Source: Hofstenia miamia (taxonomy: Eukaryota > Xenacoelomorpha > Acoela). Taken from it: a stretch of 64,000 nucleotides of DNA. The translations under genes and the position numbers were made by a program. The stretch lies in contig SCFE01000002.1 of the NCBI GenBank assembly GCA_004352715.1, forward strand, positions 4,750,404-4,814,403, written 5' to 3'. This document shows, piece by piece, positions 12,748 to 25,136 of the stretch; the stretch's first letter is position 1, and each line of letters begins with the position of its first letter. The notes under the pieces are model-generated. The model was not told the origin of the DNA, searched no databases, and worked only from the letters and a program-made list of their open reading frames with translations.

Positions 12748-15273
12748 TGCATTAATCATCCTCTATATTATACTTAGAGTCTCTTAACCTCTAAATCTCA
12801 ATTATTATGATTGAACTCAAGCTAAATGAGAAATATATTATGTATGCGATTTGTGAATCGATTTAAGCTCCCTGACATATTGTTTAAAGTAAGTGTATAT
12901 TTTTGCATTAAACATCGGAATTAAATTTGTTCTCCAGCAACAACATGCATACATTGAAATTCTCCTTCTAAAAATATTATATTTAAAGTAAAAAGACGAT
13001 ATTTTTATTAATAAATTCAATTACATCTAATCCATTAAAGACAATAAAGTTCTTAGGAATTACTCTGTCTAATTTTCCTCAACATTGGCAGCATTGGAAG
13101 AAATTGTTTTGTGCTGAAGTAATATTTATTTGGGGAGCACTTTTACTGTTGACTTGACAAACATGCTTTGTTAGTTATGAAAAAACGGTGTCTAATAGCA
13201 TGCTGGGTTAGCTTGTGGAGTTAGCGTTATTGACATTTTCAAAGTATATCAAAATTGATTAAAAATGCTTTAATTTATTGATAGTCCATAAAATTTGGAA
13301 TATTAATGAAGGCATGTAACAAATAAGTTTTGTAGCTAATTAATGTACCTGTCAGTTTGCTGCCAACATTGGCTTCATGCTAAAATGTGTATTCAGTAAG
13401 CAAAATGCTAAAATTAATGCTAATTGAAAAAGAGCTCGATACCAATCAATCATTGTCTCATTTTCTACTTTTTTATCAATTAGCCCAGCCATTAGAAGTG
13501 ACATTTTGCAATTAGTAAATTAAGTGTTCTAAAATTTTCCTTAAATATACATAAATATTAACATATTTTATAGCCAAACATAAATTTTATTGAATTTTTT
13601 AATATTTCCTTAATGCATCAGTGCAAGATTCTTTAAAAGGTTATTCAAAATACTCATTTTCGTAATTGAACTATTACTATGCCTCTTAAATGATCAAATT
13701 CATGAGGATATTCTTATCAATAATAGTTCTAGACACATATTTACAAATTCCACATTAAACTTTAAGGTGACATTTTCTATGGCAGTAATTCGTTATGTTA
13801 AATAATGGAAATGTTTTTTTCTTCAATAAAGTTTATTAATTCATTTTGAAACCTAAACATTTTGAATGGTTTTGTAAAAAGTCATAGAAAACTAAACTAT
13901 TACTTAATTGTCTATGACAAAGTATAAATGTATGCGCTTTTACAAAATTATAAAACTCCAAAATTAAAGGCAATGCCATAAATTGCAAATAAAGCTACTA
14001 TAATAATTTATAAAATGTAGAACATACACACAAACATACCACATACATACCAACACATCACATAAGAATCAACTTTTACAAATCAAATAATTTCAATTTA
14101 TATATTTCGCCATAAATTAAATTTTGTAGTTTATCCGTTATTTTTGGTTTACTAACACTAAGCATAGCAGAAATTGACCAGGTAAAAATCAAATTTATTC
14201 GCTATATTATTCAGCGGAGCTGTTTGCTCTGAATGAAGCTTCTTAGTTGGTAATTACATTGCACACTAGTTGCCATATTTTATAACTTGTTTGATAATTA
14301 TTAGGTCATGGCTAAAAGAGACAATCATTAACTTAAATCGTCTTTTACAAACGTGACCCTTAAAAAAATTCTGCCCAAAAATCCATTGAAAGTAAGCGTT
14401 ATCGACTACTAAAAGCATAAAATATTTCTGTTGAAAATATTGAGATAGCAATTGTAAGCACATTCAAAATGATTTCATTAACTAAGAAACCCATTTTCAT
14501 AAAGCAAACCATTTATGCCTCTTACATACAAGGCCCAAGTTCGTAATTACGTATATATACACGAGTATTAGAACACCTTTAACTAGGAATATCTTTGTCA
14601 AATAGGTAAGGCTTAACACAAAGTTACAATTGATAAAATTAAGGTTTTGAAATAACCTAACTCAAAATTTAAAATCTTCCCTAGGCGTTACAAAATTATC
14701 GTATTCAGACTAGCATTTGCCTAGAACTTTTCAGCTTCCAAAATTGTAAGCGTCTACAACATTGAGTGTGCATAGATTCAATGATGTTGAGTGATTACTA
14801 TGTAAATTACACAAAACAATTTAATTTTTATTGAACTACAAATATGAATGCATATTGTAAGAGAATTACTATAACCGGCGAAAACAATTTGAAACGATTT
14901 ACCTACTGAGATTTTACAATATACAAATTAAGCTTGAATGTCTATTAGAAAATTTTTTCATGTGTATATGCCTCCTATATTTTGGGATCTTCCATCAATT
15001 AATTTTTTTACTTGCAGGTAACTTTGAAAAATGTGATCGCTCTAAAGCTCGTAGTTTTTTAAATTTTATGAAGTAGGCAATGGAAAAAACCTTTTGGAAA
15101 GTCCAAAAAAAAATTGGTGAAACCTGAAGATTATATTTTAGTTTTTTAGAGTAGGTATTTTGAAGATATCATTGTTTAGTTAGATAATTAATTTGAATGT
15201 GCTTTATGTAAGTGAAAGCGTAATTTTTTTCTAGATGCTGCATATTCATTTTGTACTATATGATGAAACAGAT
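10872..15273. other. AT-rich intergenic DNA with one long (TA)n
   Basis: I see no gene or mobile-element coding remnant. A 50-base (TA)n lies at 12695-12744. Just before it, at 12572-12600, is a short GGTTGGGTTGGGTCGG tract, compositionally similar to the complement of the ACCCGA motifs at 26.8-27.0 kb. Confidence 0.5.
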
Positions 15274-15288
15274 GTATATATATATATA

Positions 15289-16612
15289 CAGTACTGGTCA
15301 AAAGTTTGGGAACACTTTCCAAATTTAGAAATTTTTGAATTTTACACTAAAAAACGCAATGTAGAAACAATATGATAACACTGTGTAGAAAGTAAATAGT
15401 TAATTCAGAAAAACTCACTAATATTTTGTATGTCCGACATTATTGGCCAAACGCACAGCAATGCGATTTTACATTGACTCGTCTAGCTTTCTACAATAAT
15501 CATCAGTAATCTCTGTGCACCATACTACTTTAATTTACTCCTTCAGATCGTCGAGTGATGTGCATTGGCGCTTCCTCAGACAGTTTTTGATGTGATGGCA
15601 GCAATTTTCTATGACGTTGAAGTCTTGGGAATTTCCCGGCCAGTTCTCAAGCAGCCGAAAGTCTTGTGATCTAATCCACTGTTTCAAAACTTTGGCACTG
15701 TGGCAAGGAGCACCATATTGTTGTAGTACAGATGTTCCACGAAGCTGCATAAACATGGGAACTTTCTCCTGAATTATTTTGAGGTAGTCCTTGTCTGTGA
15801 CTGTCTCGTTGTGAGGAACAAAATGCAGACCAGCACGCCCACTCGCAGTTATAACACCCCCAAATCATCATAGAAGGTGCTGAGTGGATAGTTTGTTGCG
15901 TGTAATGTATGCTGAATCTTTGGTTTCTTGGTCGTCAAACGTGTTGCCAGTATGATGTAAGCTGGCAAATCTTGGGTTCGTCACTAAACATTACTTGATG
16001 CCACATCTCAGGGTTGACATTGCCTGCAGAAGCGCAACTGGTCTCAAATGTTCTTTGAAGGCAATCAGGGTTTGGCGGCCGGTTTGCACAATGGAAGGTC
16101 AAAGGTAGTATTCAATCGACGCCCAATGGTGCGTGCTGATACATTCTGCACTACCGCACCTAGATTTGCTTTGACTTCAGAAGATGAAGAGAATGGTTGA
16201 TTGACAACGTAACGGTGAATGAGATGGTCAGTCTGAGGGGTTGTCATTTTTGGTCTTAAAGTTTTGCAGTTGCTGATAGCGAGTAACACTTCTGGATACC
16301 GAAGATACTGACACGTTCATTCTAAAAGGTCTAGCACGATAATTGTACCCCTCTTCGTACAAGATATGAATTTGAGGACGCTTTGTTGGTGAAATTTCAC
16401 TACCACGGACCATATATCAAACTATTATGATAGTGCTTTTTTAGTGAAAATGTATTGTGTTGAAGTCTAAAGTTGTGTTAATTTGATTATCTATTTGAAT
16501 CTGTTGTAAATTCTAAGAAAAAATTGGGAATTCCAGGAATTCTAAGAAGTTTCCAGGAAATAGCATAAAACACACTTTAGACAGGTTACTGTTCCCAAAA
16601 TTTTGGTCAGTA

Positions 16613-16615
<3 letters not shown>
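15289..16615 (-). mobile_element. Tc1-like DNA transposon, copy A (1.33 kb, inactive)
   Basis: The ends are terminal inverted repeats starting CAGTACTGGTCAAAA on the left and ending TTTTGGTCAGTACTG on the right. Both are flanked by TA, the usual Tc1/mariner target, and here both TA flanks run on into (TA)n tracts. The interior encodes a degenerate transposase on the minus strand. Two other copies of the family are in the window (35882-37672 and 50294-51603). The length matches a normal 1.2-1.4 kb Tc1 element, so this copy is complete end to end but mutated. Confidence 0.93.
15535..16413 (-). pseudogene. Tc1-like transposase pseudogene (copy A)
   Basis: Reading on the minus strand from an ATG at 16413, the protein begins MVRGSEISPTKRPQI and enters a helix-turn-helix region with SVSSVSRSVTRYQ. 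This is the paired-like DNA-binding part of Tc1 transposases. Frame shifts follow near 16.25 kb and again near 15.85 kb. The catalytic part is seen as GAPCHSAKV, then ENWPGNSQDFNVIEN. In the active family the residue before GAPCH is the second catalytic D; here it is Y, so the enzyme could not work even without the frameshifts. The terminal glutamate of the DDE triad (NVIEN) is kept. Confidence 0.9.
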
Positions 16616-16657
<42 letters not shown>

Positions 16658-16890
16658 CATATATATATANNNNNNNNNNNNNNNNNNNNNNNNNNNNNNN
16701 NNNNNNNNNNNNNNNNNNNNNNNNNNNNNNNNNNNNNNNNNNNNNNNNNNNNNNNNNNNNNNNNNNNNNNNNNNNNNNNNNNNNNNNNNNNNNNNNNNNN
16801 NNNNNNNNNNNNNNNNNNNNNNNNNNNNNNNNNNNNNNNNNNNNNNNNNNNNNNNNNNNNNNNNNNNNNNNNNNNNNNTATGTATATATA
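16616..16890. repeat. (TA)n with a 209-base N gap
   Basis: TA-rich sequence at 16616-16669 and 16879-16890 flanks N at 16670-16878. The tract directly abuts the right end of Tc1 copy A and the left edge of a hAT fragment, so the relation between those two elements is not resolved. Confidence 0.9.
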
Positions 16891-17275
16891 TAGGGCCGGT
16901 GCTAGGCTAAAGTACGAATGAGATATTGATGCACCCCCGAACCCACCAAAACACCTTTTTATGAGAAAGATCCAAATAAGAAAAAATGATTATATTAAAA
17001 TTTCAGAACACAGTATGCAGTAACTTTTTAAAGAATTAAAGTTCCACTTTTCTGGTCTTTCTGGCTGCAAAATCAGCCTTTCTGTTCACCAGTTAATGTT
17101 CCACACATAACACTGCAAGGCTATTCAAGCGGTCCTGAGACATGATGGACCGTAGATAAGTTTTTATGAGTTTGAGGTTGGTAAAACTTCGTTCTCCACT
17201 TGCAACGATGACGGGTAATGTTAAAAAAATGCGAAGTGCTATAAAATCTCTGAAAATCTCAAATATGTCAGTTTA
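16891..17275 (-). pseudogene. hAT transposase C-terminal dimerisation domain (ZMYM1-like), truncated
   Basis: On the minus strand from about 17271 to 17045 one frame reads DIFEIFRDFIALRIFLTLPV, followed by IVASGERSFTNLKLIKTYLR and SIMSQDRLNSLAVL. This is the conserved hAT dimerisation motif found at the C-terminus of ZMYM1/TTF-type hAT transposases. One stop interrupts it after CVEH, and the family-like tail resumes with LVNRKADFAARK. The element's left edge begins GGGCCGGTGCTAGG, which resembles terminal sequence of such elements, directly after (TA)n. No upstream catalytic domain is recognisable beyond 17.28 kb, so it is a remnant. Confidence 0.85.
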
Positions 17276-19611
17276 ACCTTTTATACACCCAAGGAAGAGA
17301 ACACAAAAAGTAATTTGTGTTGAGGTTGAATTGTGCAAATGAGAGAAATATTTATTTCTCAGAATCATCATTAACACCAATTAACAAATTCGGAATACTG
17401 CTTAGTGTACTCCTAGTGAATTGTAAACAATAAAATCCATATCAAAAGTGTCTATGTATGGCTTTTTTAATTAATATGGTCATATCTCTGAAACGAAGAT
17501 AGATATCAACAAATAGTTTTCAGGTTCATGAAGTTCTGATAGTTGCCTCTATATGTATATCGTTTAAATATTAACGCAATTACCTTGGCCTGACAAGCAG
17601 TTAGATTTTTGGGTTTTGCGATATTTTACATCTTGGAAATTTGTTAAAAAAGTGATGGTCTATTCTGAGGCTGATCATCAGAATGAGAGCAAAGTACGTT
17701 CCTTCTTCAAAATAGTTGAGAATTTCCTCACTTTTAATTACAAAGACTGCAAACTAGAAGTAGGAATTTTAGTCACATAAACTGTGCTCTTATTGTCTTA
17801 ATCATTGATTGTCCATTTGTAGAGCAGTGGGAGTTTATATCCTAAGAAATTGCATTTTGCATTTACAAAATTGTAGATCTAAAGCGTATGGGATTTTTTA
17901 GAAAAAAAGTTTATTTAAGAACTAATTCGAATTTCAAAGTTTATTTAGCAATGTCAGGAATTAGCGGGTGCTGTCAACCTGCCAAATATTTACAAACATT
18001 ATACCAAGATTAACCAGTGAAAAACTGTGAATGTGTTCTTATCAATTTCGCATAAATTTCAGTTTCCTAAATTAGTAAAACAAGTTAGTGTGATTGCATA
18101 TTTTTAGAATTTTAACGTTTCCTATGTATTTAATTATGTATTTAATTTGCTCAATTTTCTTCCTGGATATGTAAAAAGTGTAACTAAAACTTTTCCGTCA
18201 AAAAAAATCCGTACTACTAGGCCTTTCTTTTTTATAGAGGTTTCGAAAAGTCTTTTCTTTCTATATGTGCTAATTTCAAGTTTCTTCGACAAGTGGTAGC
18301 CTGATGAAATCTGCTTGGTAGAGAGTCCCTGAAAAATTGTTCATTTATTGAAATACAATAAATAGTATTTATTAACTCTTAGTTTATACAGTACGTTTAA
18401 AATATTATTTGGGATATAAATCTACTTCAAAGATAGACATATTTAACTTAAATTATGAAAATAATTTATAGCAAAGGCAAAGATTTGCATTGTAAATGTC
18501 AAAAGCATGCATAACTAAGGTTAACATAGAATGCATAAGGATCTTTATCAATTATTTAAAAATATTCAATATATGGCTAAAATTTAGACATTTTATAAAC
18601 ATTATCTATAACAATAAAAAAAATGCATCTAGAATATACTTTTTTTTCCAAAAGATCTTTTGATACTGGAGAAAGGCTGAAAACGAAGTTACCTAAAAGC
18701 TGCCCAATATGTTTGTGCTAAGACTAATTGTTGAAAATTATTTGTATGGGATTTGACATTGTAATTAAATTGAGTTGGGCTTCATTTTAAAATTCATTAA
18801 AATTGCAAATAAACAGATTAATATCAAATAGTCCAGTACACTATTCAAATATATGATATAATTACAGTTCATATACCTTTAAATATTTTTAACAGAGGGC
18901 AAAATTTTCAAAAAATTATACTACGTTTGAAATTTTGGAATCCAAATGAGTTTGACAAAAGGCAAGATAAATTACCTAGTGAACTAAAGTACAAGAGTAC
19001 AATGCAGAAACAAAAAGGCGAACTCATTTCATTGGAACAGATTAACCCGTTTAGATGAAAAGCTGCTTTTGTTGTTAGAAATGAGATCAAAGCTGAAAGG
19101 CGTTGATATTAAAATACAAACGAGTTTACACATAGGAACTACAGTATGCTAGACTTCCGTTAATGTCAATAAATTTCCTTGGAAAAGTTATCAAAGAAAG
19201 AAAAATTAATTCATGCCATTGTTTTGTACATTTAATATCCACTTTCACTGAGTAACTTGATAAAGTTCCCATTTGTGCCTTGAAATTTGAAACATTAAAT
19301 TGAAATATCAAATAATAAATGAATAATGAATTATTAATGTCGCGTTTCATGAACATTAAAGTATAAATTGTCAAATTCTCGTAAATTAATGTTGTTTTAC
19401 TTCCGAAGTGTTGTCTTTGAAATTCAAAAATATATGTAAAGAGGCTTCTTAGATTAAATATTTAGGTAGAAACTTAACCTTAGACTGTCCAGGAATTTCA
19501 ATTTTGTGATGGTTTGTGCAAAGAATAATTAAACACTCGTACCTCACAAAATAATAAATGTATATTAAATTTGAAAGCACCATAAGATACAGCAGTTTCT
19601 CGTCCTTTACT
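17276..19611. other. AT-rich intergenic DNA
   Basis: No recognisable coding remnant, RNA gene or paired inverted repeat was seen in this stretch. Confidence 0.5.
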
Positions 19612-19705
19612 TATATTTTAATCTTAAACCGACTGGCGTCCATTTTGAAGGACGAACGGTTTTCCCACATTTGCAAAGAATTTTCTCCAAGCCTCTCATT
19701 GGGTA
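19612..19705 (-). repeat. Dispersed repeat 'AGGCTTGGAG', copy 2 (minus strand)
   Basis: Read on the minus strand this has the cleanest core of the four copies: AGGCTTGGAGAAAATTCTTT, then GCAAATGTGGGAAAACCGTT, and a tail GTCGGTTTAAGATTAAAAT that matches the tail of the 2.7-kb copy. Finding it on the opposite strand and at scattered places shows it is interspersed rather than tandem. One frame of this copy reads MRGLEKILCKCGKTVRPSK without a stop, but the other copies do not keep a shared frame. Confidence 0.6.
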
Positions 19706-20840
19706 ACCTGCTTTAATGCAATGTTGAAAATGTCTATTAAAGCGTATTGTTGTGCTTGAAGTAATTGAAAAGATTAACAATTTTTCTTTTAAAATTTCGA
19801 ATTTTTGAAAAAGATTTAACTTCTTTAAATATCAAATTTTCATGTATCGATAGGGTCTTGAGGCCGTGTGCAAAACTAGAAGTGTTTTCAGATTGGAACG
19901 TAGCAATAACATAAAATTTTTTATAGGATCCTGTAAAATCTTCAAAAATCGTTTTTCTGTTTAAGGGTAAGAGGGACACAGACTATTTAAGGCTAAGAAT
20001 ATAATTTAGATGAATCTTAGCATCTACAAAAAATTTCAGAATAGATATTGTAATTAGTTTAATGAAAAGCAATCAACGAAATGCTTCGATTTATCCTTAA
20101 GAAAGCATAATGCAAAATGGACTCGGAAATTGTGTAGTTCACCTTCGCTTATAGGTCGCTAAAATAAGAGAAATATTTATTCTTGAAAATATTATATGCA
20201 GTTATGATCCTGAAATATTTATAAGTTCTCTCATTTTCAAATCATGAACATTATGGTTGTAGTTACAGTTCTTATTGAAATAGAGCAGTTGGAATACAGT
20301 TAGTCGTGCTGTTTATTTTTATGGCTTTTTTGTTTATATTTGCAAATTACCATTTTATAACCTCACTTTATAATCGATATTTGAGACCGCATAAATATGA
20401 CAAACAGGTGAAATTCTTATTGCTGTCTTCAATAAAATAGGGAATCATTATATTAAATGCAATTGAACTGTTCGCATAATAATTTGATTATGAATAAAAA
20501 TTGAAATATTGAAAGCATTGAAAATATAGTTTTACCATAACTGCAATGAGGACGACATCGTAGGCTCAAAAACCACCTCAAGATAACCTCAATTTCATTA
20601 TGAAGCCCATGCATACTAAAACCAAATAAAAGACTAGTTAATTAATCTAACGTTGGGTTAATAAAACACAACATCCAAAATACAACAAAAAATTTCATTA
20701 CATCCACGAGTTGAGACGACAGAAATCAAAGGAAGAGCCAAATCCACTTAATTTGAAAGATTGGTGATAACTAATGGATAATATAATCTTAGAATTAAGA
20801 CAATTGGTTTATATATATGTATAGATATATGAATACCACA
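19706..20840. other. AT-rich intergenic DNA
   Basis: Nothing recognisable on either strand. Confidence 0.5.
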
Positions 20841-20850
20841 GGGGAAAAAG

Positions 20851-21060
20851 AGCATATGTCACAATTTGAGATTTTTTTTAGTTATGGTCGCCATTATGTA
20901 GACCATGATCCAAAGTGTCTGCAAATATCACTGTTTTGTCAAAAAGGGCATATGTCTCATTTATTGCAAGCAGAAGAAAGCCTGTACTTGTTAAAAATGG
21001 CATATGTCCACTTTGAAAAGAGGCAAAAGGGCACAAGTCCGGTATGGCATATGCCCTTTT
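20851..21060. repeat. Cluster of GGCATATGTC motifs
   Basis: The motif GGCATATGTC, usually after a run of A's and often followed by a CA/ACTTT-like segment, appears at 20851 (AGCATATGTC), 20947 and 20999. A related GGCACAAGTC lies at 21029. At 21046 there is a perfect palindrome, GGCATATGCC, whose A-run is on the other strand. The main spacings are 96, 52 and 47 bases, near multiples of 50. It ends against a (TA)n tract. It could be a decayed tandem repeat or a protein-binding cluster; no known element is recognised. Confidence 0.55.
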
Positions 21061-21066
21061 CCCATG

Positions 21067-21067
<1 letters not shown>

Positions 21068-21107
<40 letters not shown>
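21068..21107. repeat. (TA)n microsatellite
   Basis: About 40 bases of pure TA directly after the CATATG-motif cluster. Confidence 0.9.
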
Positions 21108-21111
<4 letters not shown>

Positions 21112-21838
21112 CACAAATACTATCGCACATATGATCCATTTGATGTCGAGAAATTTCTGGGACAAAATTGTTCTATACAATTCTCTCTATATTTGCTTGG
21201 TTTTACGATTTTTAGCAAATCGAAGCACAATACTAATTAGTTCAACCGATAATTTCAGCAATCTGTGTCGTTCCGGTTATAAATTAATTTTAATTTTTGC
21301 ATTATATTCGACCTTGAAATACATGTTCAAATATAAATAAAATATATTTTTAGGAATATAACTACATGTTTGCTGTCAACTTATCTATGATAATATTTAT
21401 ATATAATATTTATATATCTTAATCCGAGTCTTTAAGAGATTTTGATGGATTAAGATCAATGTTACCAGATTAAAATTTACTAAGTTTACACCAATTTTGC
21501 AATCAAAGAAAACGCCAGACAATTTTAAGAACAAAGATCCTATCAAAATATATACATGCATCAACATCATGTTAAAAAAACAATTTAAAAATAATAATGA
21601 GGACACCAATCCGAAGATTGCAGAAGCTTCAAAATTAAGAACCACAACAAAGATCAACTATTAAACAAGCAACAAAGTAATATGAGCATATTAAATCTAC
21701 TTTTAGTGCATGAAAATTAAACCATTATTAAAATTTAGTGTAGTGCTTTGTAAATATTATTGCAACAAATTTCTTATTCTGATGATGATTTTCGAATATA
21801 AGCTGGCTAACATGAAATTAAGCACAATAGCTTATACG

Positions 21839-21845
<7 letters not shown>
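21108..21845. other. AT-rich intergenic DNA
   Basis: Open frames here are low-complexity or unrecognised; no element ends were found. Confidence 0.45.
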
Positions 21846-21892
<47 letters not shown>

Positions 21893-21894
<2 letters not shown>

Positions 21895-22830
21895 ATGTGT
21901 CACGCAATAAAAGTCGGATGTTATTCACTCATAAATGCACACCAATGAATTGTTCAGTAATTATTTACCAATCAAAATTGTATGGTATTTAGATATGTAT
22001 GCATAACCATAAATCATTTATATTTTATTCAATAGCATGGATCCAAAGATTACTGCTTTATTGATTTGAAATTACTATATTTGTGGGGAATCTACTACTG
22101 CAGCAATTTAAAACTTTTCTTATCAAGAAAACAAATGAAAATCTGCTATATGTTCGAGAAATATCTTAGGGATTGTGTCAAAAAATTCGAGGAAACTGCA
22201 AATGCAAGTCCCCAAAAACCATTAAATGTTTTTGCAAATCCAGAGATAATTAAAAATGTGAAAGTTGCTAAATCCACTGTTGAAACCAAAACAACTATGA
22301 TAACAAGTTCCATTAGGCAATTAGCTGCAGAAAGTGGTTTATATCTTCAAAGTGTTTTCAGCTTTCTCAGGAAATATCAAAATGCAAAAAATAATAAATA
22401 TTTATTCCCATTTTTCTGATTAAAGATGGTACCATTGATGGCATGAAATATCTAGAAATTTTATAAAATCATCTTGTTCCTGTTTGAAAAAGTCATTATT
22501 TGTGCTCTTGATCAGTTTTCACACTAAATGGTGCTCCACCACACATTCATAAGGATGTTCGCAGCTTTTTATCTGAAACATTTGGAGATGCAAATGTAAT
22601 AAGCAAAATTTATACACATTACATAAAAAACTAGTATATGAAATTCAAGGTTCATCTCATTCAATTAGTTGATCGCTTTGCACTTCTTTTTGATCAAAAT
22701 GGAAGACATTTTGAACACATGTTATAATTACCATGTCATTAAATATTACTTTTTCAGTGTCATTTTGTTTTTATTTGCATTAATAAAGTTGCTCTGTGCT
22801 TATAATTTTCGAAGTTTATTCTGTGACACC

Positions 22831-22833
<3 letters not shown>
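21893..22833 (+). mobile_element. Mariner-like element with internal deletion (0.94 kb)
   Basis: The right end reads TGTGACACCCTG followed by TA. Its reverse complement, CAGGGTGTCAC-GAATAAA, matches the left end CCATGTGTCACGCAATAAA at about 16 of 23 positions. Both ends join (TA)n tracts, as expected for a TA-targeting element. Between them lies a plus-strand mariner-type transposase remnant that lacks its central part, which explains a length about 350 bases under a normal 1.3-kb mariner. Confidence 0.75.
22066..22735 (+). pseudogene. Mariner-like transposase pseudogene
   Basis: The first frame to 22417 carries the DNA-binding half, with KKFEETANASPQKP and SIRQLAAESGLYLQSVFSFL, the usual helix-turn-helix spacing of mariner transposases. 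Pieces of the catalytic half follow: GTIDGMKYLEIL, then NGAPPHIHKDVRSFLSETFG, and near 22710 the C-terminal QNGRHFEHML and a stop. The segment that should hold the first catalytic D and the stretch between the FGD region and the C-terminus are missing. In the GAPPH motif the preceding catalytic D is N. The gene is therefore dead in several ways. Confidence 0.8.
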
Positions 22834-22867
<34 letters not shown>

Positions 22868-23026
22868 TTACTTTTGGTTTGAAATATATTTGGAAAATGT
22901 CTTTCATGGTAAGNNNNNNNNNNNNNNNNNNNNNNNNNNNNNNNNNNNNNNNNNNNNNNNNNTATATATATATATATATATTACTTTTGGTTTGAAATAT
23001 ATTTGGAAAATGTCTTTCATGGTAAG
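22834..23026. repeat. (TA)n, 49-base N gap and duplicated 46-bp flank
   Basis: The 46 bases at 22868-22913 are repeated exactly at 22981-23026 (both begin TTACTTTTGGTTTG and end CATGGTAAG). Between them are N at 22914-22962 and TA repeat. The same unique sequence follows a (TA)n on each side, so this looks like two contig ends covering the same place rather than a true duplication. Confidence 0.85.
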
Positions 23027-23303
23027 TGTTGGTATTTGCCTATATGAATTGCAATACTCATATTGCTCAATCCTAACTAAACTCTAAAATGTTATAGCTA
23101 TCACTTCTGGCGAGTTTGGTTAACTTGATTCAAATCTGTGCTTAAAAATATTTTAATATATTCATTATTTCTTAGCGAAATTTAGTTACCTGGGAAGTGA
23201 AAATTGGAACGTAGCGAGATAATTGTTTGAAAAATAGAATTAAAAAATGTGGCCGTCAAATAATTCTTAATATATGCAACAATGTTTAAATTTCTTTAAT
23301 ATT

Positions 23304-25136
23304 TTAAAAAGAAATCTTGGGCAATTTTAAAATTATTTCTAAATCTATTTTAACATAAAGAATAATATTTTCTATTAACTTCTTCATAATTTTTTTTAAA
23401 GTGTAACAAGGCCATTTGATATACATTTTCTGTACAAAAATGGAAAGCTTTTAGATTTTAAAGTTTCCCTTTTAAGCTAATTATTAAAAAAATCTTATGA
23501 ATATATTTGTTGTAGTATTTTCTCCAGTAAATGATAGATTAATTTAATTTATCCTGCAGGCTTTGGCATGCAATATATTTTATAAGCACTAGGTTGTCGC
23601 ATCTGATTATTTCAAAGTTTAAAAGAAATGTTTTGTTTATTCAAAATGATTAAACAGGGTTGTTGAACAAAGCGGCTATTATCAATCTATCCTTCGCATT
23701 TCTATTTTTCGTGATTGGCTGACTAAAAGTCATTTGTTAAAAGGAGCATGTTGGAGTTCTAACAAAGCAGAATCAATTGATTGTTAACTGTTAAGCAGCT
23801 ATACCAACCTAATTTAAAAGAGAATTATCTGCACATGTTTTCTGAAAATGAACGTATGGAATAATACAAAAGTGTGTAAGCATTCCAAAATTATTTTTCT
23901 CCAATTTCAGTTTTGGAATTGAAATGAAATAACATTATGTAATTGATTTTTGTAATCGCTTTCTAACAGTTTTGCATTTTTGTCGGTGATTTGTTATAAT
24001 TTGAGAGAATATTAAATATAATTAAAACAAATTCAATAAATTTCGAATTCTTTGTATAAACTGGAACTATTGTATCACTAACTATCCAACAAAAGACAAA
24101 CAAACAAATCCATGGAGAAAATGCTGGTTAAGATGGAATTTTAATTTGTTGATTGTTTAGCGCAATCCACTAAAATATGTTAGCGTCGGGGGAATTTTGC
24201 AGGAGATATTAGCAGGAGANTTAAAAAGAAATCTTGGGCAATTTTAAAATTATTTCTAAATCTATTTTAACATAAAGAATAATATTTTCTATTAACTTCT
24301 TCATAATTTTTTTTAAAGTGTAACAAGGCCATTTGATATACATTTTCTGTACAAAAATGGAAAGCTTTTAGATTTTAAAGTTTCCCTTTTAAGCTAATTA
24401 TTAAAAAAATCTTATGAATATATTTGTTGTAGTATTTTCTCCAGTAAATGATAGATTAATTTAATTTATCCTGCAGGCTTTGGCATGCAATATATTTTAT
24501 AAGCACTAGGTTGTCGCATCTGATTATTTCAAAGTTTAAAAGAAATGTTTTGTTTATTCAAAATGATTAAACAGGGTTGTTGAACAAAGCGGCTATTATC
24601 AATCTATCCTTCGCATTTCTATTTTTCGTGATTGGCTGACTAAAAGTCATTTGTTAAAAGGAGCATGTTGGAGTTCTAACAAAGCAGAATCAATTGATTG
24701 TTAACTGTTAAGCATCTATACCAACCTAATTTAAAAGAGAATTATCTGCACATGTTTTCTGAAAATGAACGTATGGAATAATACAAAAGTGTGTAAGCAT
24801 TCCAAAATTATTTTTCTCCAATTTCAGTTTTGGAATTGAAATGAAATAACATTATGTAATTGATTTTTGTAATCGCTTTCTAACAGTTTTGCATTTTTGT
24901 CGGTGATTTGTTATAATTTGAGAGAATATTAAATATAATTAAAACAAATTCAATAAATTTCGAATTCTTTGTATAAACTGGAACTATTGTATCACTAACT
25001 ATCCAACAAAAGACAAACAAACAAATCCATGGAGAAAATGCTGGTTAAGATGGAATTTTAATTTGTTGATTGTTTAGCGCAATCCACTAAAATATGTTAG
25101 CGTCGGGGGAATTTTGCAGGAGATATTAGCAGGAGA
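23304..25136. repeat. Exact 916-bp tandem duplication separated by a single N
   Basis: Copy 1 is 23304-24219 and copy 2 is 24221-25136, with the N at 24220. Both begin TTAAAAAGAAATCTTGGGC and end GATATTAGCAGGAGA. I found one difference, G at 23798 against T at 24715. No gene is recognisable inside. The placement of the N exactly at the copy boundary suggests two allelic or overlapping contigs were joined without merging. Confidence 0.93.

Noticed and set aside
23650-23680. CAGGGTTGTTG as another end of the 436-bp MITE family
   Set aside because: It lacks the GTGGATC extension and no opposite end was found nearby.
23304-25136. A recent segmental duplication
   Set aside because: The single N exactly at the copy boundary makes an unmerged assembly overlap more likely; kept as a finding rather than as biology.
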